A stretch of 50,410 bases of DNA from Natrinema gari JCM 14663. Lineage in GTDB: Archaea > Halobacteriota > Halobacteria > Halobacteriales > Natrialbaceae. Positions 26,750 through 35,371 of this stretch are shown here, in pieces (position 1 is the stretch's first letter; every line of letters starts with the position of its first letter). The notes under the pieces were generated by a model. The model was not told where the DNA came from. It saw only the letters and a list, made by a program, of their open reading frames with translations, and did not search any database. Location: contig NZ_AOIJ01000086.1 of assembly GCF_000337175.1 (NCBI RefSeq), forward strand, positions 147,891 through 198,300. Direction: 5' to 3'. The translations under genes and the position numbers were made by a program.

Positions 26750-26835
26750 CTAGTTCAGCACCTCCTCGGCTGGTGTTCGGCCATTCAGCGCTTGATTTAG
26801 TCGATCGTAATTGTAGTGGTGTTCAGCGGTTGCGT
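26750..26835 (-). pseudogene. C-terminal scrap of a DDE (integrase-core) transposase
   Basis: The minus strand encodes AEHHYNYDRLNQALNGRTPA followed by EEVLN and a stop (26750-26752). This is the recognisable C-terminal end of IS3/IS481-type rve transposases (HYNxxRPHxALxGxTPxE). An in-frame TAA precedes it at about 26837, so only some 28 codons remain. No inverted repeats are visible. It marks an old insertion in this accessory region. Confidence 0.65.
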
Positions 26836-27030
26836 GTTAGAGCCTAAGCCGAAGATGTCCGATCCGTGGTGTACCGCGGGACGGACAGTAGGGACAGTCG
26901 CGCTCGAGTGTCTACCCAAGTACTGAGGCGCCGTTGACCAGCGGGTCTCTACGGGAGGCTGGCCTCCTATTCCGAGGCGGACTGCTCCCGTCCGTGACGG
27001 GTAGTCACCTGCTTGCATCCGGCGCTGTCC
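26836..27030. other. Spacer with no recognised feature
   Basis: GC-rich spacer between the transposase scrap and the membrane-protein gene. Open frames have no recognisable similarity. Confidence 0.35.
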
Positions 27031-27453
27031 TCAGGCACCATCCCGCGAGTAGTACGCTACCACGAGTACCGTTGCGGTGAGCGACGCAGCGTTCCCCAAG
27101 ACGACCAAGACGAGTTCGTCAAGCGCTGTCCCGGACCGCAGCAGCGCCGCGCCGACGGCCGCGCTGGCGAAGAATGGACCCACGACTGCCGCCGAAATCA
27201 GGATTTGGTAGGTTCCGGTGGCGGTGACGATCGGTAGCCGGTGGGGGACGAGCAGGTCCATGGTGAGAAACGCGAGAAACGTTGCCCCGAACCCGCCCAC
27301 GAAAAGTACGGGGAGAGCGCAGTCCGGCGCTCGCTCCGCGCCGACCTGTATGAGGACCTCGCCGTTAATGAGTGAGAGCAATGCTCCAACGTCCCACAGC
27401 CAGGACCGGTTCCACGCGGAACGAGCGTACAGCCAGCGAGCCGAAAGACGCAT
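27031..27453 (-). CDS. Four-helix membrane protein, unknown
   Basis: The 140-residue product starts MRLSARWLYARSAWNRSWLW, a basic amphipathic N-terminus, followed by four hydrophobic segments (about 22-37, 46-69, 74-104 and 110-135). Positively charged N-terminus and loops predict the N-terminus inside. No catalytic or transport motif is visible and I do not recognise a family; the amino-acid composition is coding-like (Leu, Val, Ala helices, few shadow-type Arg runs after residue 20). It is divergent from the next small membrane protein, with an AT-rich shared promoter region. Confidence 0.55.
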   Translation of the reverse strand: MRLSARWLYARSAWNRSWLWDVGALLSLINGEVLIQVGAERAPDCALPVLFVGGFGATFLAFLTMDLLVPHRLPIVTATGTYQILISAAVVGPFFASAAVGAALLRSGTALDELVLVVLGNAASLTATVLVVAYYSRDGA

Positions 27454-27591
27454 ACTATCGTTACGGGCATCCGAACAAAAAATTGCGATGGATAATATTT
27501 ATATCCGATAGCAGACGGCGATCTGTCGATCCTGCTCCAGGGCCTCCGGCTGCACGTACGGATGATTCGGGATTATACAATATACTGACGT

Positions 27592-27602
27592 AAAAAATAT
27601 AC
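27592..27602 (+). promoter_or_regulatory. TATA-like element and purine-rich leader
   Basis: AAAAAATATAC occurs about 24-34 bp before the ATG at 27626, and a purine-rich GGAAGGAAAAGG precedes the start codon, possibly serving as a ribosome binding site. Confidence 0.4.
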
Positions 27603-27625
27603 ACCTGGAAGGAAAAGGAAAATCC

Positions 27626-27820
27626 ATGTTTAGTACCCTCCGAACGATCCTCGTCGCGTTCGTCGGTATGTTTGTTGGCACTGTGGCGGCAGCGGCGATC
27701 GTCGCAGACCCGACCAGTCTGTTGGGAATGACGATCACGCTCGTCCTGGTCGCAGTGTTCAGTTATGCCGCCTACCATCTTGACGAACGTTTCGCCGGGA
27801 ACTCGAGTACGAACGCCTAA
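27626..27820 (+). CDS. Small two-helix membrane protein, 64 aa
   Basis: The product starts MFSTLRTILVAFVGMFVGTV and has two hydrophobic helices (about 5-28 and 33-50) followed by a polar tail AAYHLDERFAGNSSTNA. Strong AT-rich promoter elements precede it and the start is a clear ATG. Small proteins of this kind are common in haloarchaea without assigned role; I cannot name the family. Confidence 0.6.
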   Translation: MFSTLRTILVAFVGMFVGTVAAAAIVADPTSLLGMTITLVLVAVFSYAAYHLDERFAGNSSTNA

Positions 27821-28120
27821 GCTTCCGACTTCTTCACTTTGCCAGATGTGACTGCTCGCGTTCGTGGGATGCCCACGACTCATAGCGGGCCGGAGTTTCC
27901 TGTGACATCGATTCCATGCCAGGTTCCGAGGACGTCAACTGCTCGGTCCGACGCACCAGTTCCTGTCTCGCCGTTCGGAACCTCTCCAGTGGCGTCTGAC
28001 GTTCACTCGCCTACGTGTTCGGCGATCGTCCACAGTGGTTAATCGCGATTGACCGCTCGCGTGGCGGCCGACAAAAGGAACCGCAGTGGGGTCCCGATAC
28101 GGACTGGATAAACTCGCTTT
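27821..28120. other. Spacer, possibly decayed insertion sequence
   Basis: No intact gene. The minus strand has open frames that in places recall the ends of haloarchaeal TnpB-type transposases, but no conserved motif can be pointed to, so I do not call one. Confidence 0.3.
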
Positions 28121-28121
28121 T

Positions 28122-28209
28122 ACTATAGTAGCAATTGAAACGATTTACACACTGATCGCAATGCCCTCGTGCGATCAGGTGTGCAATGACGTTCAGTTGC
28201 TACTATAGT
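28122..28209. repeat. MITE-like imperfect palindrome
   Basis: Two arms of 39 and 40 bp (28122-28160 and 28170-28209) are inverted copies of each other, separated by nine bases. Both outer ends read ACTATAGTAGCAA inward and both inner ends TGATCGCA, with several mismatches between (roughly 80 percent identical). The element is too short to encode anything, so it is a MITE, an IS-end hairpin or a strong structural repeat. It supplies the last codons of the exported-protein gene next to it. Confidence 0.7.
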
Positions 28210-29377
28210 CCGCTCCGATGACGTTGTACGACATGCCGAAGCCCTTGTCGAGGGGGTTGCTTGTATCGGTGAAGTTTATCGTGATCGCCCCAGGAAGCGA
28301 CAGGTTGGCCAAGTCAACCGCCATTCGGATACCGAACGCGTATGTGTCACCCTCGATCAGTTCCGTGGTGAATTCGTAATCAGTATACGGGGCGTCGTCA
28401 CCTGGCCCCGCACCGTCCCCTGGTCCCCACTGCTCGTCGATGATGTCGACGGCGTCATACCAATCCGAGCTTAGCGTCCCGAGATGGATCGAATCCTGTG
28501 TGTCCTTGTCGACGTTCCTGACGAACCCGAGGAAGTCCGTCCCGGCGGCCATCCCGAGGCTGGAAACCGTCCCTGCAGTATACCCATCAAACGTGATGTC
28601 GAAATCACCTGTCTTCATGTCATTGTCGACCAACGTGTAGACTTCTGCGTAGGCATCCGCCTCGATAGAGACGGCAGCGTCAGTCACCGTAACACCACAC
28701 CGATTGTCGTCTTCGTCGACATCAGTTGCCCAGTTGATCCCCTGCACCCAACAGGGTCCGGGACAGTTCCGGTCACTGTCGCCGTCATCCGCCTCGGTGG
28801 CAGAGTAATCGTAGTGGGAAGACGTGGCGCTCAGGGTGGACTTCTTCGATAGGTCCGCAACTTGGTTTTTGCTGGGATTGGCGGAGGCAGCGAAGTCGGC
28901 GTCTCTCTCCGAGTGAGCGACGACCTTTTCCCGTTGGTTCTGCTTGAGGGATCCCACGTCGTCAGACGAGAGGATGGTCTTGAACCGCTGGTCATTAATC
29001 TTCTTGAGGAACGTGCTGCCGTCGCGGTCCATCGCTGTCGTGACCTCGGCCGTATATCCGTCCTCGAACTCCAATCGCTGGATCATCATCGACCGACCGT
29101 CGTCTCGGTTCGCCTTTGCCACCGACGCTAAGCGCTTGCTTGAGTGCGCTACGTTAGTCGGTCCAATCGCGGCATACTCAGTGTCGACGACCTCGCCATG
29201 TCGACGCACGGTCGACTGCCACGCCTTCTGGACCTCTTCGTTGATGTCATCAATCTCTAGCCGCTGTTCGCCCTCTGCCGTATCACCGGCAACCAGACCA
29301 AAACCCAACTGCGCAGTTGCTCCGAGACCGATCGTTCGTAATGCGGTACGGCGTTTCAAACGAGGGGTATCAGACAT
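28193..29377 (-). CDS. Tat-exported protein, 3' end inside inverted repeat
   Basis: The 394-residue product begins MSDTPRLKRRTALRTIGLGA with a twin-arginine signal. The mature protein has a helical, lysine-containing half (about 35-185) and a beta-rich half (about 200-390) with a cysteine pair NCPGPC and a later NRCGV, suggesting a disulfide-stabilised secreted domain. No catalytic motif is recognised; I would call it a haloarchaeal exported hypothetical. The final residues YSSN and the stop codon are encoded by the right arm of the inverted repeat at 28122-28209, so the original C-terminus may have been longer. An AT-rich promoter lies at 29385-29435. Confidence 0.7.
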   Translation of the reverse strand: MSDTPRLKRRTALRTIGLGATAQLGFGLVAGDTAEGEQRLEIDDINEEVQKAWQSTVRRHGEVVDTEYAAIGPTNVAHSSKRLASVAKANRDDGRSMMIQRLEFEDGYTAEVTTAMDRDGSTFLKKINDQRFKTILSSDDVGSLKQNQREKVVAHSERDADFAASANPSKNQVADLSKKSTLSATSSHYDYSATEADDGDSDRNCPGPCWVQGINWATDVDEDDNRCGVTVTDAAVSIEADAYAEVYTLVDNDMKTGDFDITFDGYTAGTVSSLGMAAGTDFLGFVRNVDKDTQDSIHLGTLSSDWYDAVDIIDEQWGPGDGAGPGDDAPYTDYEFTTELIEGDTYAFGIRMAVDLANLSLPGAITINFTDTSNPLDKGFGMSYNVIGADYSSN

Positions 29378-29789
29378 CCCGCCTTAATATCAATGAGCCA
29401 TACACATATATTTTACTGAATTAATATATTTAAGTGAACCACTCCCATTCGGTCACTCAATTGAGGTGGGGTACTGCGATCGAATACCCTACCACTGTTC
29501 CTATACGATCGTGGATAGCTGTTCGGACGTTTCGTCAACCGGCCGTGGCAGGGTCAGGACCGGCGTCCGGTGCAACTGCTCGTCGCCGTCCGACTGCGGA
29601 TGGGTGCGACGGTGTGAGACGAACACGCAACGCGTTCGATCGAACGGGTCAGCTGCGGGTCAGGCTCGACTGGCGAGCCACCCGTGTTCAGAATCGAGCG
29701 GCTACCGCCTGCGGCCGAGTCGTCGATCGCTATCGACGACAAATGGCGGGATTCAAGGTGGTCCCGAGAGCGTACGCAAACGACAACGA
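29378..29789. other. Intergenic region upstream of pyrB
   Basis: The first 60 bp (TTAATATATTTAAGT and similar) are the AT-rich promoter of the divergent exported-protein gene. The remaining 350 bp are GC-rich, with open but unrecognised frames. A pyrB promoter probably lies shortly before 29790, but I see no clear TATA box. Confidence 0.4.
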
Positions 29790-30734
29790 ATGCGCCACGA
29801 TCACCTCATCACGAGCAAACAACTCTCTCGGGGGGACATCGAGACCGTCCTCGACTACGCGGCCGAGATCGACGCCGATCCGTCGGCCGTCGCCGACCGC
29901 CACACTGACACCCTGCTCGGCCTGCTCTTCTTCGAACCGAGTACGCGGACGAAGATGAGCTTCGAGACCGCGATGAAACGACTCGGCGGCGACGTCGTCG
30001 ACATGGGCTCGGTCGACTCCTCGAGCGTGAAGAAAGGGGAAACGCTCGCCGATACCGTCCGGGTCATCGAGGGGTACGCCGACGGACTCGTCTTGCGCCA
30101 CCCCAAACAGGGCGCGGCGACGATGGCTAGCGAGTTCGTCGACGTTCCGCTGGTGAACGCGGGGGACGGCGCGGGCCACCACCCCACCCAGACGATGCTC
30201 GATCTCTACACGATCCGGGAGAACGCCGGCCTCGACGACCTGACCATCGGGATCATGGGCGACTTGAAGTACGGCCGGACCGTCCACTCGCTGGCCTACG
30301 CGCTGACGAATTTCGACGCCCAACAGCACTTCATCAGCCCGGAGAGCCTCCAGTTGCCCCGTGAAGTCGTCTACGACCTCCACCAGCAACAGGACGGCAC
30401 GGGGATCAAGGAACACGACTCGCTCGAGGAGGTGCTCCCCTCGTTGGACGTGCTCTACGTTACGCGAATTCAGCGCGAGCGGTTCCCGGACGAAAACGAG
30501 TACCAGAAGGTCGCCGGCGAGTACCAGATCGACGCCGAGACCCTCGAAGCCGCGAGCGACGACTTGACGGTGATGCATCCGCTGCCCCGCGTCGACGAGA
30601 TCGCGCCCGAGATCGACGAGACTCACCACGCGGCGTACTTCGAACAGGCGCACAACGGCGTCCCGGTCCGGATGGCGCTGTTGGACCTGCTGTTGAGCGA
30701 CGACCGGGGCATTCGAGGTGAGACCGATGAGTGA
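29790..30734 (+). CDS. pyrB: Aspartate carbamoyltransferase catalytic subunit
   Basis: The 314-residue enzyme condenses carbamoyl phosphate and aspartate, the committed step of pyrimidine synthesis. The carbamoyl-phosphate loop [15 protein letters not shown] (S51-T52-R53-T54-K55) is intact, as are [16 protein letters not shown] (mobile Lys loop), [14 protein letters not shown] and [10 protein letters not shown]. Length fits the family. I start it at the ATG at 29790 ([17 protein letters not shown]), the typical archaeal N-terminus. Its last 8 bases overlap the pyrI gene, indicating translational coupling of catalytic and regulatory chains. Confidence 0.97.
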   Translation: MRHDHLITSKQLSRGDIETVLDYAAEIDADPSAVADRHTDTLLGLLFFEPSTRTKMSFETAMKRLGGDVVDMGSVDSSSVKKGETLADTVRVIEGYADGLVLRHPKQGAATMASEFVDVPLVNAGDGAGHHPTQTMLDLYTIRENAGLDDLTIGIMGDLKYGRTVHSLAYALTNFDAQQHFISPESLQLPREVVYDLHQQQDGTGIKEHDSLEEVLPSLDVLYVTRIQRERFPDENEYQKVAGEYQIDAETLEAASDDLTVMHPLPRVDEIAPEIDETHHAAYFEQAHNGVPVRMALLDLLLSDDRGIRGETDE

Positions 30735-31215
30735 CGATCACGACCACCACGACGGCAACGACGACCACGAACTGCGGGTCAGCAAGATCCGCGACGGAAC
30801 CGTCATCGATCACGTCCGCGGCGGACAGGCGCTGAACGTCCTCGCGATACTGGGTATCGACGGAACCAACGGCGAGGAGGTCTCGGTCGGGATGAACGTT
30901 CCCTCCAACCGGTTTGCACGCAAGGACATTGTCAAGGTCGAGGGTCGCGAACTCAGCCAGGACGAGGTCGACGTCCTCTCGCTGATCGCACCCGATGCGA
31001 CGATCAACATCGTCCGCGACTACGACGTCGTCGAGAAACACCGCGTCGAACGCCCCGATGTCGTCGAGGGCGTCCTCTCGTGTCCCAACGCCGGCTGTAT
31101 CACGACCGGCGACGAGCCCGTCACCTCGCGGTTCTCAGTGCTCGAGGACGGTGTCCGATGTTCGTACTGCGAGACGATCGTTCGCGACGAGATCGCGTCG
31201 TTGATCGATACCTGA
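30727..31215 (+). CDS. pyrI: Aspartate carbamoyltransferase regulatory subunit
   Basis: The 162-residue chain forms the dodecameric complex with PyrB and confers allosteric control by nucleotides. The N-terminal effector domain ([20 protein letters not shown]) is followed by a zinc domain with C119, C124, C145 and C148 (LSCPNAGC ... RCSYC), which contacts PyrB. A His/Asp-rich N-terminal tail of about 14 residues precedes the usual start of the fold. The ATG at 30727 lies inside the end of pyrB. Confidence 0.96.
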   Translation: MSDDHDHHDGNDDHELRVSKIRDGTVIDHVRGGQALNVLAILGIDGTNGEEVSVGMNVPSNRFARKDIVKVEGRELSQDEVDVLSLIAPDATINIVRDYDVVEKHRVERPDVVEGVLSCPNAGCITTGDEPVTSRFSVLEDGVRCSYCETIVRDEIASLIDT

Positions 31216-31268
31216 TCCGGGCGTCGTGGCCGACGGGTCCGATTCTCTCGTCGAGACGAGTATCCAGA

Positions 31269-31279
31269 ATACATAAGTA
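31269..31279 (+). promoter_or_regulatory. TATA-like element before 37-aa gene
   Basis: ATACATAAGTA, 27-37 bp before the ATG at 31306, matches the expected spacing of a haloarchaeal promoter and supports expression of the small gene. Confidence 0.5.
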
Positions 31280-31305
31280 TTTCCCGGCCGTTTTCTCCGA
31301 CGTAC

Positions 31306-31419
31306 ATGTCACGTACCGCCAAGATTGCGCTCGCCCTGTTCGTCATCGCCGTCCTCTACAAGGTCGTGTTTAGCGGCTCGTCGGACGTCGAAGTCGACTA
31401 CGAACCGACCGAAGAATAG
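31306..31419 (+). CDS. Conserved tiny single-helix membrane protein, 37 aa
   Basis: The 37-residue product starts MSRTAKIALALFVIAVLYKV and ends with a strongly acidic tail (SDVEVDYEPTEE). One hydrophobic helix (about residues 6-22) with a basic N-terminus and acidic C-terminus predicts a small single-pass membrane protein with the N-terminus in the cytoplasm. A good TATA-like element precedes it, and I recall near-identical small proteins in other haloarchaea. Function unknown. It is easily missed because of its size. Confidence 0.65.
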   Translation: MSRTAKIALALFVIAVLYKVVFSGSSDVEVDYEPTEE

Positions 31420-31464
31420 CGCCGATTCCGAACGGCTTACGGGGACGGCGGCGTACACTGAGCT

Positions 31465-32310
31465 ATGTACGGCGTCGTCACCCGGAACGCCGAAGAAGTA
31501 CGGTGGCCGGAGTTCGACCGCGGCTTCTACGAAGTCAAAGACGTGACCGGCCGGTCCGCCGAACCGATCGCCGACGGGGTAAACATGGTTTCGTGTTTCG
31601 GCGACAACGCCGCCGCCGACGCCGATCCGTCGCTGGTGCCCGTCGACGACATGGGTCGGCCGGCCGACCGCGAACGGTCCTATTTCGACTGGGCGTATAT
31701 CTGTCCCTCCCGCGAGGACTACCGGCAGGGCCTGTTCGAGGTCATCGACGACTGCGTCGCGGCAAACGAAGACGTCCGTCTCGACGACATCGGCTTTCCC
31801 CGCGCGGAGTACTGCCGGTGTGGCGTCTGCGAGCAGGCCTTCGACGCCAGCGAGTACGACGATCGCATGGCGTGGCGGGCGAGCGTCATCACCGACTTCG
31901 TCGCCGAAGCCGCCGACCGGATTCCCGGGACGGTCTACATGACGCTCTATCCCGACCCGTACCCCGGCCACCTCTACGAGCGCGCCGGCATCGACCTCGA
32001 GGCGATCGCCGACCACGTCGACGAGTTCGTCGTCCCGCTGTACGACACGGCATACGGCACGACCTACTGGCTCGAGACGATCGCGAAGGGGTTCGAGAGC
32101 GCGCTCGACACGCCGTTTAATATCGAATTGTACGCCGTAAACGTCGACATCGATAACCTGATCCACGCGCTCGAGGTCGCCGAGGAGTACGCCGATGGCG
32201 TCTGCTTCGGCTACGAGGCGAGCAACGGACGCGCGGCACTGCGCCGAATGCAGGCCGACCAGCGCGACGGCGTGACACACGGCGACCCGGGGACGGAATC
32301 GGACCCCTGA
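31465..32310 (+). CDS. Conserved haloarchaeal protein, possible TIM-barrel fold
   Basis: The 281-residue product has alternating strand/helix segments (MYGVVTRNAEEVRW, VNMVSCFGDNAA, LDDIGFPRAEYCRCGVCEQA, VYMTLYPDPYPGHLYE, DEFVVPLYDTAYGTTYWLET, NIELYAVNVDIDNL, ADGVCFGYEASNGRAA) that look like a beta/alpha barrel similar to glycosidase-like hypotheticals. The CRCGVC knuckle at about residues 117-122 could bind zinc or form disulfides. It is cytoplasmic by sequence. The family is conserved in haloarchaea, but I cannot assign a reaction. Confidence 0.7.
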   Translation: MYGVVTRNAEEVRWPEFDRGFYEVKDVTGRSAEPIADGVNMVSCFGDNAAADADPSLVPVDDMGRPADRERSYFDWAYICPSREDYRQGLFEVIDDCVAANEDVRLDDIGFPRAEYCRCGVCEQAFDASEYDDRMAWRASVITDFVAEAADRIPGTVYMTLYPDPYPGHLYERAGIDLEAIADHVDEFVVPLYDTAYGTTYWLETIAKGFESALDTPFNIELYAVNVDIDNLIHALEVAEEYADGVCFGYEASNGRAALRRMQADQRDGVTHGDPGTESDP

Positions 32311-32569
32311 CGTGGGCGCGCCACTCCGCGAACGGTCCGCCGCCCGCTCGAACCGATCGTAAGCGGCTCTTACGCACCCGTGGCCGGTCTTGTCACGGAT
32401 TACTCGGGCACAACGCGATGGGATCGCCGGCCCGGCTTTTCGATCCGGCGTCGGTCGGTTACGAGCGATTGGGCCGCCCGATCGACTGCAACCGACGACG
32501 CCCTTTATTTGCGTCTCGGTCGCCTGCAGTCGTGACCGAGGATCGGCGACCGTCGTGGATCCTCAGGTG

Positions 32570-33781
32570 ATGACTATGAGAGAGCAACAGAGCCAGCAGT
32601 CGACGGACACGAACGCCGAACGGATGGCGGAGTCGACGATGAACCAGAGCCAACAGGCCATGGAACAGCTCTTGGATCTCCAGCGGAACGCGGCCCGGAT
32701 GACGCTGAGCGCGCTCGAGTGGCAGGAGACCGCCCAGCAACAGGGCCTCGAGATGACGAAATCGATGCTCGAGAGCGTGCCGGGGCCACAGTTTACCGAG
32801 TCGATGATGCAGAGCTATCTGCAGGGCATGGAGGCCGTCATGCCGGAGATGGAGCAGGTGATGGAACAGGGGATGCAGGCCGCCGCCCAGCCGCAGATGG
32901 AACAGATGGAGCAGATGGGGACCCGGATGCAGGGCATGGGGGCACCGAGCGGGATGGCAGAGCAGAGGGGGCATCAACAGGGACCGCAATCACAGCCGCA
33001 GCCCCGAATGCAGCCACAACCGCAGGCGAGCGGCCAACGGTACGCACAGCCGCAACCGGAACAGATGCCGAGCGGCCGTCCGCAGCCCCAACAGTCACAG
33101 CAGCGGCCACAGCCCCAACAGTCACAGCAGTTCCCACAGACGGGTGAGTGGGTGACGCCACAGGAATACGGCGGCGAGTCGACCGGCGCGGCCAGCCCCC
33201 AGCAACAGCCGATGGCGGCTGCACCCACACGCTCGAGCGATGTCGGGACCGGACAGTTCGGCGGCCAGTCACAGAGTGGCGAACCCGACCGGCCCCAGCG
33301 GGGAGCCGAAGAACGGCGGGGCTCCGGACAGGAGCAGTTCGAGGGGCAACAACAGCCCCGCCCACAGGGAGCACAGCCGCGACCGGGAACACAACAGGGC
33401 ACTGAACAGCCCGGGGGGCAGCCCCGCGGCGGTGCCCGGCCACAGCGCCGGAGAGAGCACGAGCAGCCAACCCAACGCCAGCAGTCACCCCCGGGACGAA
33501 CCGACCAGGGACGGTTACGGGACCAGTACTCACAGCGAATCGACACCGACCGACGCGAGGGAGGGGAGCAAGGCCGACACCGGCGCGGCGGGCAATCGGC
33601 CGCGCGCGATCGACCCAGGCAGGAGTCGGCAGCGGACGCCGGCCGCGACCGGGACCGTGATGAAACGACCCGGTCCCGCGAGCGGCGGACGAGAGAGGAG
33701 ACGGATGTGACGTCGGAGCAACCCCAGCGGCGGACCGAAGAGAACAGCGGTAACGAAAAGCGGGGCTCGAACCAGCAGTGA
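32570..33781 (+). CDS. Helical N-terminus with long Gln/Arg/Gly-rich disordered tail
   Basis: The product is 403 residues from the ATG at 32570; an alternative ATG lies six bases later. Residues 1-130 are helical and Met/Gln/Glu-rich (ARMTLSALEWQETAQQQGLE, MMQSYLQGMEAVMPEMEQVM), reminiscent of phasin-like or other granule-associated helical proteins. From about 135 to the end the sequence is low-complexity, dominated by Gln, Pro, Arg, Gly and Ser, with PQPQQSQQ repeats and, late, mixed-charge RDR/RER runs. Such tails are intrinsically disordered and may drive condensation or bind nucleic acid or polymer surfaces. No PHA-synthase gene is adjacent, so a granule role is speculative. Confidence 0.6.
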   Translation: MTMREQQSQQSTDTNAERMAESTMNQSQQAMEQLLDLQRNAARMTLSALEWQETAQQQGLEMTKSMLESVPGPQFTESMMQSYLQGMEAVMPEMEQVMEQGMQAAAQPQMEQMEQMGTRMQGMGAPSGMAEQRGHQQGPQSQPQPRMQPQPQASGQRYAQPQPEQMPSGRPQPQQSQQRPQPQQSQQFPQTGEWVTPQEYGGESTGAASPQQQPMAAAPTRSSDVGTGQFGGQSQSGEPDRPQRGAEERRGSGQEQFEGQQQPRPQGAQPRPGTQQGTEQPGGQPRGGARPQRRREHEQPTQRQQSPPGRTDQGRLRDQYSQRIDTDRREGGEQGRHRRGGQSAARDRPRQESAADAGRDRDRDETTRSRERRTREETDVTSEQPQRRTEENSGNEKRGSNQQ

Positions 33782-33933
33782 ACCACGGGGGCAGCGCTTC
33801 CCGATACCCAGCTGCCACTCGAGGAGCGTGACATCGGCGACGCCGGCGGAGTCACTCGGATCGATGGTGTCGAACCGCAAACGGAATCGGATCGTGGTCG
33901 CGACCGCCGGCTCGAGGGGGCGGCAGAAACGGG

Positions 33934-34329
33934 TTACCGGGTATCGTCGCCCATCGGACCGTCGTCATCGTCGCGGATCACGCCTTCGTCGTCCCGACCG
34001 CTGATATCGTCTTCGTCCCGATCGATGCCGCGGTCCTCGGTTCCGGTCTCGTGATCCAACCCACCGGTGGCTCCCGTATTGTGGCCGGAGAGTTCGGTCT
34101 CGAGATGGACTTCGTCGTCCGTTACGCGACTGACTGCCGCTGCCTGGAGCGGATAGGTACTCTCGCCGCTAGCGCTCCAGCCGAGTGTCGCCTTGATCGA
34201 GTCCGTGATTCCGGGGTCCGGTTCGACGTGGGCCGTGCCGTGGTCGACGTCGGCGACCATCCCGACTTCGTCACCGTTGGCGTTGACGACGCGTTTGCCG
34301 ATGTCGTCGTCGGTAAACTGTGAGAACAT
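33934..34329 (-). CDS. PRC-barrel-like protein with acidic tail
   Basis: The 131-residue product starts MFSQFTDDDIGKRVVNANGD and contains a small beta-barrel pattern (EVGMVADVDHGTAHVEPDPG, TYPLQAAAVSRVTDDEVHLE) typical of PRC-barrel domains, found in the photosynthetic reaction-centre H subunit and RimM. The C-terminal 45 residues are Asp/Gly/Arg-rich and probably disordered. PRC-barrels mediate protein or RNA contacts; the partner is unknown. A second, shorter PRC-barrel gene lies at 49790-50083. Confidence 0.75.
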   Translation of the reverse strand: MFSQFTDDDIGKRVVNANGDEVGMVADVDHGTAHVEPDPGITDSIKATLGWSASGESTYPLQAAAVSRVTDDEVHLETELSGHNTGATGGLDHETGTEDRGIDRDEDDISGRDDEGVIRDDDDGPMGDDTR

Positions 34330-34418
34330 TGCACGTCGGTTGACGCTCCATTCGCGCAAGGTCGTGGTGCTTGCGGGTGCTTGCGGTCGTCCAAGCGTGT
34401 GAGGACCACCGCGCGGAG

Positions 34419-35183
34419 TCACTCGAACGCCGGGTCTCGATCTTCTAAGAAGGCGGCTACGCCCTCCTCGTGGGCGTCGGAGGTCCGGGCCTGTGCCTGG
34501 AGCAGGTTCTCGTAATCCAGTGCCTCGTCCCAGGAGCGGCCCAGGTTCTCGTGCATGGCCTGTTTCATCAGCCCGATCGTAGCCGTGGGACCGTCGGCGA
34601 GTCGCTCGACGGTCTCGGCGACGCGGTCGTCGAGCTCCGCCGCGGGGACCGCCTCGTTGACCAGCTCAAGGTCGGCCGCACGCTCGGCGTCGAAGAACTC
34701 GCCGGTGAACGCGAGTTGTTTCGCGGCTCGCAGCCCGACGATGTGGGGAAGCATGACGGTCCCGCCGGTGTCGGGCACCAGTCCGACTCTGACGAACGCG
34801 CAGGAAAACGTCGCGTCAGCGGCGGCATAGGCGATGTCGGCGAGCGCGACGACCGAGAGCCCCGCACCGATGGCGTCGCCGTTTACCTTCGCGACGATCG
34901 GCACTCGACACTCGAGCATCGCCTCGACGACGCGACCGAAGGTCTCGGTGACACTCTCGTAGGCGTCCTGCGAGCTGTCGGGGGTCTCCGCCAGCATCTC
35001 GAGGTCGCCGCCGGCGCTGAAGGCCTCGCCCGCGCCCGTGAGGACGATCGCGTCGTACGCCTCGGGGGTCGCGTCCTCGATCGTATCGGCCAGTTCGGCG
35101 GCGGTCTCCCCGGTGAGCGCGTTGAGCGCGTCCGGTCGGTCGAAGGTGAGTCGCAACACGCCGTCGTCGTCAGTGATTCGCAT
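34419..35183 (-). CDS. Enoyl-CoA hydratase/isomerase family protein
   Basis: The 254-residue protein is a crotonase-fold enzyme acting on CoA thioesters. The oxyanion-hole segments are GEAFSAGGDLEML and NGDAIGAGLSVVALADIAYA. The region FVRVGLVPDTGGTVMLPHIV is like PaaG-type isomerases (GLTPDGGxT) and lacks the paired glutamates of classical crotonase, so a ring-isomerase or double-bond isomerase activity is as likely as simple hydration. The ATG at 35183 begins directly before LRLTFDRPDALNAL, as in homologues. It stands alone; no beta-oxidation partners are adjacent. Confidence 0.85.
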   Translation of the reverse strand: MRITDDDGVLRLTFDRPDALNALTGETAAELADTIEDATPEAYDAIVLTGAGEAFSAGGDLEMLAETPDSSQDAYESVTETFGRVVEAMLECRVPIVAKVNGDAIGAGLSVVALADIAYAAADATFSCAFVRVGLVPDTGGTVMLPHIVGLRAAKQLAFTGEFFDAERAADLELVNEAVPAAELDDRVAETVERLADGPTATIGLMKQAMHENLGRSWDEALDYENLLQAQARTSDAHEEGVAAFLEDRDPAFE

Positions 35184-35371
35184 GCCACACACATCGGTCC
35201 CCCGGATAGTAACTGTGGGCGGTTCGCTGACGGGTTGCCGTGCAGCATCGCTCGCGGGGCCAGAAGGGCACGACGCTCGAGCGACGACCCACGCGGGGCC
35301 GTTCGCGCTCGCTCGAGCGGGACACAAGCATCGAGTCGGCCGTTGGGCTGGATGACGGGGTCGGCGCAGAG

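Noticed and set aside
27839-28042. Possible TnpB or other transposase end in the spacer before the inverted repeat
   Set aside because: Only vague resemblance; no catalytic motif, frame is broken, and I cannot point to a conserved signature.
33308-33530. Gln-rich repeats considered as a CRISPR-like or tandem DNA repeat
   Set aside because: The repeats are irregular CAG/CAA codon runs inside one open frame, with no regular spacers.
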